Below are positions 55,429 to 64,000 of a stretch of 64,000 nt of DNA, in pieces. Within the stretch, counting starts at the first letter, position 1. Each line of letters begins with the position of its first letter. The notes below the pieces were generated by a model. That model searched no databases and had not been told where the DNA came from. It worked only from the letters and a program-made list of their open reading frames with translations. The DNA comes from Thereva unica (taxonomy: Eukaryota; Arthropoda; Insecta; Diptera; Therevidae): NCBI GenBank assembly GCA_949987705.1, contig CATLJY010000161.1, forward strand, positions 1 through 64,000. Direction: 5' to 3'. A program made the position numbers and the translations under genes.

Positions 55429-55900
55429 TGTTACGTTTTTACGGCTTAACGGATTCGTAGGATTAATTAAGGAATACACTTTTTAATAATCCACACAATA
55501 ATTTATTTATTACAAACCAAACACAATTTAAAAATAAACACAATTCTTAGAGTTCACTATAATCACTAGCAAATTTAATATTTCGCACTATTCAATTCTA
55601 ATTATCGCTTTTTATTTCACCACTTTTCACTTTGGAACACTCGTATCGCCTTTTTAATCAAAACTGACTCGATAGCGGCTGCCAGGCGCTTTTATATAGG
55701 CAGCTCCACCTTTGTCTACTTTCTGGAACCTTCGTTTTCTGGTTCCTTGTGGTAGGTTCTTTTATTTCCTTAAGTTACGACCAGCTTGAAGTTGTCTTCG
55801 CTTATCGCTCGTTAGTTTAGTACATAAATTCTTAATTCAGACAACAACCGAAAATCGTTGATTCATTCTCTCGACAAACAGATGGCGCATAATCATCACA
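55429..55900 (-). repeat. Gypsy 5' LTR
   Basis: 472 bp, almost identical to 49795-50266. On the minus strand it drives gag-pol; a TATA-like run corresponds to TTTTATATAGG near 55690. Flanked outside by ATAC. Confidence 0.9.
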
Positions 55901-55904
55901 ATAC

Positions 55905-56280
55905 TATACACTTCCGGGACAACGGCTAGCCCGAAAGGAGTAGTGTTATCGCATCGTAATGTTAGTTCACAAGTCAATAGCTTAACAGAAGCATGGAATT
56001 TCACATCAAAGGATTGCCTTTTACATGTACTTCCACTTAATCATGTTCATGGGTGTGTCAATGCCCTGATGTGTCCCCTTAGTGTTGGAGCAAAGCTGAT
56101 AATGCATGAGAAGTTCGATAGTCACAATGTTTGGAGTACACTTTTGGGTATTAATACTCCAGCCAAAGATCGTGTCAATTTATTTATGGCTGTACCGACA
56201 ATTTACAGCATGCTGATCGAAGAATACGATAAAATATTCGCGAAAAATTCACGAATGATTGAATATATCGAGAATCACTG
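55905..56280 (+). pseudogene. ACSF3: ACSF3 central part
   Basis: Continues the 49044-49794 frame after the Gypsy insertion. YTSGTTASPKGVVLSHRN is the A3 phosphate-binding loop of adenylate-forming enzymes. LHVLPLNHVHGCVNALMCPL and VNLFMAVPTIYSMLIEEYD are characteristic of ACSF3. The ACSF3 match stops at IENHC (56280), where the sequence becomes BEL-C integrase. About 375 of the expected roughly 580 residues are present; no introns, no internal stops. The host reading frame was probably intact until the fusion. Confidence 0.85.
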
Positions 56281-56893
56281 CACTCACGAGATGGCATCAC
56301 TTAACACATTTAGTCCAATCGTTTTGGAAACGCTGGCATTCAGAATACCTTTCTCGCCTCCAACAACGGCCTAAATGGTTGCAAAAAAGGAAAAATCTTG
56401 AGGTAGGACAGCTGGTACTAATTAACACTAGGTTTACGAAGCGCGTCAATTTGACGCATTCACAATTTCACGTAGAAAAATTTGGAAATCGCTTAGATTT
56501 ATCTCTTACTACACGTACTTACTACTATCCATTTAGTGAGACGAATATTTGTCAAAAGTTATATTCTTTCCCTTTCAATAAACGAATTATTTATTTATTC
56601 TACAAAATGCTAATTTTTTATAAATGTGTCAAATTGACGCGTGCCGTAGAGATAGGTATATAAGAAATCTCAGTAAACCTAGTGTTAAGGAAGAAAAATT
56701 ACCTCCCACGAAATGGATACTCGGTAGGATAATCGAAACGCACCCAGGGACGGATCAGGTTGTTAGAGTGGTCACACTGAAAACCAAGGATAGGATCTTG
56801 AAAAGGCCAATCTCTAAGGTGTGCCTATTACCATGCGAAGACAATACACATATCGACCAAGAGGACAGCACAAATACCACCAAGTTAACCTAA
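56271..56893 (+). pseudogene. BEL-C integrase C-terminus, interrupted by a MITE
   Basis: Reads TRWHHLTHLVQSFWKRWHSE and LSRLQQRPKWLQKRKNLEVG. The frame is broken at VLI by a TTAA-flanked MITE and resumes at 56685 with KEEKLPPTKWILGRIIETHPG and DRILKRPISKVCLLP, stopping at 56891-56893. This is the tail of BEL integrase that the 3' copy (ending 62837) lacks. The first frame also reads on from ACSF3 for a stretch, but out of integrase frame. Confidence 0.85.
56426..56684. mobile_element. 259-bp MITE with TTAA target duplication
   Basis: CACTAGGTTTAC at 56426 and its inverse GTAAACCTAGTG ending 56684, flanked by TTAA on both sides (56422-56425, 56685-56688). TTAA duplication is the piggyBac signature. 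The subterminal GCGTCAATTTGACGC-type palindromic motif (about 56441) recurs near the right end (TCAAATTGACGCG). Non-coding. Confidence 0.85.
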
Positions 56894-57201
56894 CATACCA
56901 TAAGTCGTTTCCTTTCCCTACATAATCCCTGTCCTACTGGTTCTTGAATCCCCATGTCATTTTGTTTTTATTTTGTAGCAAAACTTAAAGCTTCATTACT
57001 TCCAGACTTAGTTTTGGATCCACAGGACCCAAGGCCCGGGAATATGTTAGACATCCACATCCACCAGGAATTACACGAAAATCAGAAAATCAGAAAACAG
57101 CAACACTTAACATATAAAACCAAAACTTGTTTACTGCACCCACATAAGCCAAAGTTTGACAGTTTAATGCAAACAATACACTAACACTTAAAGCAGAAAA
57201 A

Positions 57202-57570
57202 TGTGGGCGGAGTAAACAAGAAGACCGATGCAGCGGTAATAACCGATCGTGAAAATTACGGTCAAAGTGCTGAGGTCACGTAGGCATGTTATTATAAAAA
57301 GAAGGATCAGCTGTAAAATTATACTTCACTAGTTAGTTTTGTTTGAATTGGACATTTTTTGAATTTTGATCGCGAAAAATTGTAGCGAATACAGTAAATT
57401 AAATTAAGTTAGAATTTTGTTTGGAAAATAGTTAAGTGAAGCGAATGTACATACATAAACGTGTAAATAAAGTTTAAGTTTATTGTGCGTACGGAGTTTT
57501 GATTATAAAGAACATTATTTTGGACGAATTTGAGGTGCGCGAAAATTTCGTTTATTTTAACTTCTGAACA
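57202..57570 (+). repeat. BEL-C LTR (only copy)
   Basis: 369 bp, TGTGGGCGGAGTAAAC...ACTTCTGAACA. Preceded by the purine tract AAAGCAGAAAAA and followed 7 nt later by the primer-binding site, so both edges are well placed. TATTATAAAAAGA (about 57290) is a likely TATA box and GTAAATAAAG (about 57462) a polyadenylation signal. Confidence 0.85.
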
Positions 57571-57577
57571 TTTTTTA

Positions 57578-57595
57578 TGGTCCTTCGAGCCGGAT
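57578..57595 (+). other. BEL-C primer-binding site (tRNA-Tyr type)
   Basis: TGGTCCTTCGAGCCGGAT, complementary to 18 nt of the 3' end of animal tRNA-Tyr. Different primer from BEL-A and BEL-B (tRNA-Trp), so BEL-C is a separate lineage. Confidence 0.8.
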
Positions 57596-57922
57596 TTGTT
57601 TGATTGTGAAATATTCGTGTTACTGGCATATTAAGAATAGTTTTGCGAACAAGGTGCCGGTTAATTTTCAAGTGGTGTGCTTAAAACGTTTGCGTTTTTT
57701 ACAAGTGTTAAATTTGAGAGCGCGGACAATTAATAACATAAACAAATTAGTGCGTAACTCTGAAAGGACAGAAGAGTTTTCTAATAGTGCAAGGACATTA
57801 CCCAGCTCATATTGTCCACCACGTGGAGTAACCAAGGAGCACCAGAAAGGATTCCAGTTACCTATTCATCAGATCGGTGAGTACTCCATTTTCTTATTTT
57901 TTATATACAAAATTACGCAAAC

Positions 57923-59225
57923 ATGAGCTTAAACACGTTAGAAGCGCTAATTATTGAGCAAGGATTCACGTACGACAATATCCAGAAATTAATTAGAAAT
58001 TATAAAAAGGATTCAAAATCCAGGAAATCCAAAGTGAATTTAAATAATCGTCTACAAACGCTTGCTGAACACTGGCTGGAGTTCCGGAAAACTCACCGCG
58101 AAATTTTATTACTCGATCAAAGAACTACCGGAGCTAGTCACGGAATATTTTGATAATGACGTCTACGACGAAGCACAGGAATGTTTTTTGGCCGGAAAGT
58201 CCGAGATACAGGAAGAAATGGAAGTCCTGCACCCTGAACCAATTCCGGCGGAAGTGATTCCAGCGGAGAAAGAGCATTGTGAACACGGAGAATTGAAACT
58301 TCCGAGAGTCAATCTTCCCAAATTTAGTGGAAGCTATAGTGAATGGATGTCCTTCCGCGACTTATTCGTCACCTTGATTCATGAAAACCTTAGGATCTCC
58401 AATGTACAAAAGCTCCACTATTTAAAATCAACAGTACAGGGTGAGGCTGAGCAGCTCCTTAGGCATTACAATATTACCGAAGCCAATTATATACCTGCTT
58501 GGAAAACATTAAATGAACGATATAACAACAAACGCCTTTTGATCAAGTCGCATTTGAAGACACTATTGTCACAACCGGTGTGTAACAACGATTCAGCGTT
58601 AAGTATCCGTAAGCTATTAGACACTACCAACGAATGTTTACAAGCGTTAAAAAATTTACATATTGATGTGGACAACTGGGATATGATAACTTCGTATGTT
58701 GTGAGTGAGCGATTGCCTAACGACACGAAGCGTCTTTGGGAACAAAATATTGGTGGTACACTGGAATTTCCAACCTACGAGGATTTACGGAGTTTCTTGG
58801 AATGCCAGTTTAGAGCGCTAGAAGCATTAGGAAGTGATGCGAAAAGGTCGACAGGAATCTCGCGGCAACCTAGTACTTCCAGGCAGACTCATCATGCCAC
58901 TGCTAACATCAAGTGTATACTTTGTTCAGGCAATCATGGCATTAGATCGTGCGAACAATTGTTAAAATTAGATTTTGAGGGAAAAAGGAACGTAATACAA
59001 AAAAGAGGTTTGTGCTCTAATTGTTTAGGTCCTGGGCACATGGCAAAGTCATGCCCCAGTATACACAACTGTTTACGCTGTAACCATCGACATCACACCT
59101 TGCTCCATAGCGACACAGTTATTGCGAATTTTGCTATAAGTAAATGTCAATGGACACTAAGGAAGGTGCTAAATGTTTTTGTCCTCTGCCGAAAGGGAAG
59201 GGTTTCTAGCCACGGCCTTAGTTAG
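57923..59225 (+). pseudogene. gag: BEL-C gag region, frameshifted
   Basis: Begins MSLNTLEALIIEQGFTYDN with the basic IRNYKKDSKSRKS stretch common to BEL gags here. A one-base frameshift at about 58110-58130 is followed by ELPELVTEYFDNDV. The core is LPKFSGSYSEWMSFRDLFV and GEAEQLLRHYNITEANY, with two zinc knuckles CILCSGNHGIRSC (about 58915) and CSNCLGPGHMAKSC (about 59012), then CLRCNHRHH. Near 59143-59176 two further shifts separate gag from the pol frame; in relatives gag and pol form one reading frame. Sequencing or assembly errors could explain some shifts because pol is perfectly open. Confidence 0.8.
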
Positions 59226-62200
59226 AATTTGTGCTCCATCAGGACAAGAAGTAACAGCACGGGCATTAGTGGATCCAGGCTCACAAGTGTCTTTTATTTC
59301 CGAACAGATGGTGCAACTGCTGAACCTAAGGAAATCGACAACAGCAGTAAACATTTTTGGTGTTGAAAATTCTAAGGCTGGTATTTCAAGGTTTTCAGTG
59401 AATTACATACTAAAGTCTAGGAACGGTAGTACAACATTGAGGACGTCGGCATTAGTTTTGAAATCAATAACCAATTTTCTACCTACTCGAAATATTAATT
59501 TACAGGAGAACTCGATAAACTTGAATAATTTGCGTTTAGCTGATCCTCAATGGTCTGAGCCCAATAGAATACAAGTTTTGCTTGGTACGGTTGATTATAG
59601 CAGAATTATACTTGGCGGCATCCGGAAAAGTATCAATGGAAGGATCGTTGCGCAAAACACAACCTTAGGATGGATTATATCCGGAGAAATGCCAGCACCT
59701 CAATCAAGGACATTAATAAGTTGTCATAGCCATATTGAATTAGATCACAGCATCCGACGTTTTTGGGAATTGGAGGAAACTCGAGAAGAACGACATCTAA
59801 CCGAAGACGAATTGAAGTGTGAGCAATTCTACAAGGACACCGTGAAAAGATCATCGGACGGACGCTATATAGTACGGTTACCATTCGTGAATGGACAGCG
59901 TCCACATTTCGGCGCATCGCGAACCACAGCACTGCGACGACTCAACTTACTTGAAGCCAAATTTGATAAATTGCCTGAATTGCGCGATGAATATTCAGCA
60001 TGCATGCAGGAATATTGCGAACTTCGTCACATGCTACCAGTATCGGTACGTACAAGAGACCTCCATGATGAACTACATAAACCAAAACAATTTGAACCAT
60101 ACTACTTGCCTCATCATGCCGTGTTTAAAGAAAGCACGACAACTAAGCTCCGAGTTGTTTTTGATGCGTCGCAAAAATCCACCCATGGTCCATCACTCAA
60201 CGACGTCTTGATGGTCGGCCCCAAGCTCCAAGATGATTTGCTGCAGATTCTTTTACGGTGGCGAAAGCACAAGATCGTATTCACCGCGGATCTGGAGAAA
60301 ATGTATCGCCAAATCAAGGTGTCGGAAGAGGATGTCGATTTTCAGCGAGTGCTGTGGAGACCATCGCCAGACGAAAAGATACAAGACTTTTGTTTACACA
60401 CAGTCACCTTTGGCACATCTTGTGCTCCCTATTTGGCTATAAGAACACTGCATCAGTTAGCTAGCGATGAATCTCAAAACTTTCCAAGAGCATCGGAGAT
60501 AGTTAAGTCGGATTTTTACGTCGACGATCTTTTGACAGGGGCAAGCACGATTGAGGAAGCAACACAACTTCAGGAACACTTGATACGTTTAATGCAGCTA
60601 GGCGGATTCAACTTGCGAAAATGGACCACCAACGATCCAGAATTGATCAAGGCTATTCCCCTGGAGGACCAAGAGCTCAGCAAGATACGTAATTTTGACT
60701 TTGAGGATGGGATTAAAACATTAGGCGTGCTTTGGTGCCCTAAAACAGATGCTTTTATGTACAAGATGAACACATACTTTGTTAACTCTGAGTTGATCAC
60801 GAAACGAGATCTCTTATCGCAAATCTCCAAATTATTTGACCCCCTTGGGCTTCTCTCGCCGATAATGATACGAGCCAAGATCATAATGCAGAGTATTTGG
60901 CTAAGTGGCTTGAATTGGGACGACAGATTATCTGAAGACTTTGCACAAGCTTGGAACGACTTTCGAAAGGATCTGAAACACATTGAAGACATCAAAATCC
61001 CCAGATGGTTGCACACCCTTATTGACGAAATTGAACTGCACGGATTTTGTGACGCCTCTAATCGAGCATACGCCGCAGTGTTTTATGTCCGGTCGGTCGA
61101 TGAATTGGGACACATTCATACTCATTTGCTAACGTCAAAAACCAAGGTCGCTCCCAGTAAACCGGTAACTTTGGCCCGTCTGGAATTATGTGGAGCTGTT
61201 TTGTTAGTGCGTCTCTTTAAAGCTATAAAAAAGGCTTTAAAAGGCAGTAAAATTCGCTTAACACTTTGGTGCGACTCCACTATCACACTTGCCTGGATAA
61301 AGGCACATCCTTTACGATGGAAAACGTTTGTGGCGAACAGAGTGGCCGAAATCCAAGAAACTATCGACTGTTCTTCTTGGAAGTATGTATCTTCAAAAGA
61401 CAATCCCGCAGACTGTGCTTCACGTGGCATAGCACCATCGGAACTTATATCTCATACGCTATGGTGGTGCGGTCCAAGTTGGCTTGAAAAATCTGAAGAA
61501 CATTGGCCGATTCCGACTCAACTTGAAAAAACCAATCTAGAAGAAAGAGCGAGCGTAAAAATCTATCTAGCAGTAGCCCTCAACGAAGGGGAGACGAAAC
61601 TAGTTGCAAAATATTCAAATTTAACACGATTGTTAAGAGTGTCAGCTTACTGTTTTAGATTCATCAACAACTGCAAGGCAACACAAAGGTGTCTCTCGAC
61701 TTGGTTGACTACACCAGAGCTGAATCAAACACTCAGATATTGGATAAAGGATGCACAAGCAGATGAATTCCCAGATGAATTGTCGACTTGCAGATCAGGA
61801 AAGGAAGTAACCAACGGCAGATTATGTAGTTTGACGCCATTCCTCGATGATGAAGGAGTCTTGCGGGTCGGAGGACGATTGCATCACGCAGACTTGCCAT
61901 GGTTTGAAAAACACCCTATCATATTAAGTTCCAATCATCCGTTAACTAAACTAATAATATTGGACTCGCATGAACGAACCCTTCACGGCGGTCTCCAATT
62001 AATGATGACGTGGATAAGGAAACGTTTCTGGATTCTAAGGTTGAGGAGTTCCATAAAGGGAGTGGTACACAGATGCATGAAATGCTTCAAACAAAGGGCG
62101 AAACCTGAAATGCAATTGATGGGAAATTTACCATCTCCCAGAACACGAATGTCGCGACCTTTTACTCATGTTGGCGTGGATTTCTGTGGTCCGTTCAACC

Positions 62201-62837
62201 TGAAGGTGTCAAGAGGCAGAGGACAAAAAACATACAAGGGTTACTTAGCCATATTCATTTGCCTCGCCGTTCGAGAAATCCACATCGAAGTTGTGTCTGA
62301 TTTGACGTCCGAAGCCTTCTACGCAGCCTTAAAGAGGTTTATTAGTCGCAGAGGATATTGCTTGCATATATATTCCGACAACGGAACCAATTTTGTCGGG
62401 ACCAACACATTAATAAACCATGACTTCAACCACCATCTGAAGCAATTGAATGCTGAACTACCCCAAAAAACCACAGCATTGAAAATTGAATGGCACTTCA
62501 TCCCACCATCGGCCCCCAATTTCGGAGGATTGTGGGAGGCAGCAGTGAAGTCCACTAAATACCACCTAAAACGAGTGATAAATGACGCAGTCCTGACGTA
62601 TGAGGAAATGGCCACAGTTGCGACACAGATAGAAGCGTGTCTAAATTCTAGACCAATCACACCATTAACGGACGATCCAGAGGACTTGAACGCACTTACG
62701 CCAGGACACTTTCTGATAGGTGAAGCACCGTTAGCATTACCAGAACCATTTATTCTAGACAAAAGAATCACTGCACTCACGAGATGGCATCACTTAACAC
62801 ATTTAGTCCAATCGTTTTGGAAACGCTGGCATTCAGA
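59173..62837 (+). CDS. pol: BEL-C pol (protease, RT, RNase H, integrase), 3'-truncated
   Basis: About 1220 codons without a stop. Protease ALVDPGSQVSFIS (residues about 31-43). RT: YLPHHAVFKES, LRVVFDASQKS, FTADLEKMYRQIKV and YVDDLLTGA (about 449-457). RNase H: LHGFCDASNRAYAAVF, LARLELCGAVL and WCDSTITLAWI. The integrase zinc finger ends MKCFKQR; the DDE core is HVGVDFCGPF, IYSDNGTNF and SAPNFGGLWEAAV, then CLNSRPITPL. The frame is cut at HSD (62837) where RTE-1 begins; the missing integrase tail is the 56271-56893 segment upstream. The low mutational load marks this as recent. Confidence 0.88.
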
Positions 62838-64000
62838 TCATGGTCAACCTACATAGTCTTGTCAGTTTGTTGGGGATGCCGAATTCTCTCATGGCTTTGT
62901 AAAGTTCTACCCTGGCTATGCTATCATAGGCGGCTTTAAAGTCTATGAAGAGGTGTTGAATTGAGTTTTGAAACTCTAAGCAGTTTTCCATAGCCTGCCT
63001 CAAGGTGAAAATCTGATCAGTCGTTGATTTTCCTGGGCTGAAGCCACACTGGTAATGGCCTATGATGTTTCTGGCGTATGGGGCCATCCTGTTTTGTAGG
63101 ATAGCGGAGAATATCTTATACACGGTACTCAACAACGTTATACCGCGATAATTAGTGCACGCTGTGATATCTCCTTTTTTGTGTACCGGACAGAGGATGC
63201 CTTTTCTCCAGTCTTCTGGCATCACTTCCTGCTCCCATACTTGCACAATTAATTCATGAATCGCTTGGTGTAATGTAGGCCCTCCATATTTAACCAGCTC
63301 CGCTGCGATGCCGTCTGCACCCGAGGCCTTGTTGTTTTTGAGCCGGCTGATGGCTCTGCTAACTTCTTCTATGCTTGGTGGCGGCAGCATAGCATTGTCA
63401 TCAGATATTGGTGGAGCCTCCGAATCCTCAGTTAGCTCGCCATTTAGCAATTCATGAAAGTGCTCTTCCCATCGCTCCAAGATGCCTTTAGGATCGGTGA
63501 TCAGATTCCCTTCTTTGTCCTTGCAGTATGTGCAACGTGGTGTGAATTGCGTCATACTGCGGACTCTTTGGTAGAACTCCCGCGCCTGGTGCGGCCGTCG
63601 TTCTCTGTACTGTTCTAGCTCACAGACGAGATTTTTTTCCCAGGCTTCCTTTTTCCGTCTGTGAATTCTCTTTTCTTCTTTTCTGAGCTCTTTATAGTTC
63701 TCTTCGCGTGCCCATGTTCTCTGAGACTGCTGCATGGCTCGGTACGCAGCATTCTTACGTTCAGTTGCCAGCTTGCATTCATTATCGAACCAGTCGTTCC
63801 GATCTTTACGACTTCTGCCTAAGATGGAATCAGCAGTACTAATGACAGTATTTTTAAGGCGGGTCCAGTTCTCTTCAACGCCCGGCATCTCATCCCCAGG
63901 ACTTAGGGCGAGTTCTAATGCATGACTGTAGCTGTTTCTGGCCATTTCATTGCGTAGTGCAGCTGTGTTGATTCGAGCCTGATCAGCGGATACAAAGCTT
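62838..64000 (-). pseudogene. RTE-1 reverse transcriptase, N-terminal half
   Basis: Minus-strand frame open from the window edge (64000) to 62838. The linker before RT has basic helices (ERKNAAYRAMQQSQRTWARE). RT motifs: NNKASGADGIAAELVKYGG, PEDWRKGILCPVHKKGD, TNYRGITLLSTVYKI, QCGFSPGKSTTDQIF and FIDFKAAYDSI. The frame ends at GIPNKLTRLCRLTM, whose continuation is found at 48855. The endonuclease would lie beyond the window. No stops, so this element was probably functional shortly before it was interrupted. Confidence 0.85.

Larger units (their letters stand above)
49795..55900 (-). mobile_element. complete Gypsy (Mdg3-like) retrotransposon
   Basis: 6106 bp with LTRs 49795-50266 and 55429-55900, target duplication ATAC (49791-49794, 55901-55904), a tRNA-Leu-type primer-binding site, gag (478 codons) and pol (1196 codons) both open, and a polypurine tract. 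No env. The LTRs differ at about two positions I can see (C/T at about 55643, T/A at about 55777), so the insertion is recent. The PBS type and gene order suit the Mdg3 branch. It could be active. It interrupts ACSF3 antisense to it. Confidence 0.9.
56271..62837 (+). mobile_element. BEL/Pao retrotransposon BEL-C, circularly permuted, single LTR
   Basis: Order: integrase C-terminus and 3' UTR (56271-57201), one LTR (57202-57570), primer-binding site, gag, pol up to integrase (62837). The first 74 bp (56271-56344) are repeated exactly as the last 74 bp (62764-62837). So the segment is one full turn of a one-LTR circle, or a slice of a head-to-tail tandem, opened inside integrase. No target duplication. 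The left end is fused to ACSF3 and the right end to RTE-1. Confidence 0.85.

Noticed and set aside
49044..56280. ACSF3 as the functional host gene with introns holding retroelements
   Set aside because: The Gypsy insertion splits the A3 motif codon with its own 4-bp duplication and no splice sites, and the C-terminal domain is replaced by BEL sequence. A pseudogene fits better, though the parental locus was not seen.

Overview
This window is repeat-dense animal DNA, most likely from an insect and probably a fly. It has BEL/Pao, Gypsy, RTE-like, Jockey/CR1-like, hAT, Helitron, Tc1/mariner-like and Harbinger-like elements, insect-style primer-binding sites, a tRNA-derived SINE family, AT-rich spacers, two long tandem arrays and one 200-N assembly gap. 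The only recognisable host gene is a broken copy of ACSF3 (mitochondrial malonyl-CoA synthetase). No bacterial operons, CRISPR arrays or intact host genes are visible. The species cannot be fixed from the sequence alone.

Layout. 1-940: decayed Helitron Rep fragment ended by a SINE. 1.4-8.4 kb: a TA-flanked MITE, then a hAT transposon with a spliced transposase, itself hit by a Harbinger-like MITE and a 3.5 kb Jockey/CR1-like element. 8.4-10.7 kb: a 0.76 kb direct repeat. 10.7-15.2 kb: BEL-A (minus strand) carrying a 1.7 kb solo Gypsy LTR. 15.2-20.9 kb: Tc1 debris, an element head, a 117-bp satellite and a foldback element. 22.7-28.3 kb: decayed CsRn1-like Gypsy with a SINE and a hAT-like MITE inside. 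28.3-35.5 kb: BEL-B with a 3.3 kb RTE-like element nested at a 12-bp target duplication. 35.5-40.5 kb: Harbinger-like element, MITE and non-coding sequence. 41.3-43.1 kb: a second satellite. 43.7-47.1 kb: foldback MITE and the 3' end of a Gypsy element with a 2 kb LTR. 47.5-64 kb: one RTE-like element split in two by a 14 kb block.

The 47.9-64 kb region is the most interesting. On the minus strand an RTE-like reverse transcriptase is cut at a codon boundary, and its halves lie at 62838-64000 and 47888-48855 with essentially no RTE sequence lost or duplicated. Between them lie an intronless 5' portion of ACSF3, fused at a roughly 10-bp microhomology to the integrase 3' end of a BEL element (BEL-C), then the single BEL LTR, then gag-pol, ending 74 bp past the point where the BEL sequence began. 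This looks like a chimeric host-mRNA/BEL reverse-transcription product or one-LTR circle captured at a chromosomal break. Assembly chimerism has to be excluded first.

Inside the ACSF3 piece sits an apparently intact, very young Gypsy element (49795-55900, TSD ATAC, LTRs differing at about two visible positions). Its gag and pol are linked by a textbook -1 frameshift signal: G GGA AAC, a 7-nt spacer and a perfect 10-bp hairpin whose loop holds the pol AUG. Most other elements carry stops or frameshifts, so the window records several rounds of nested insertion.
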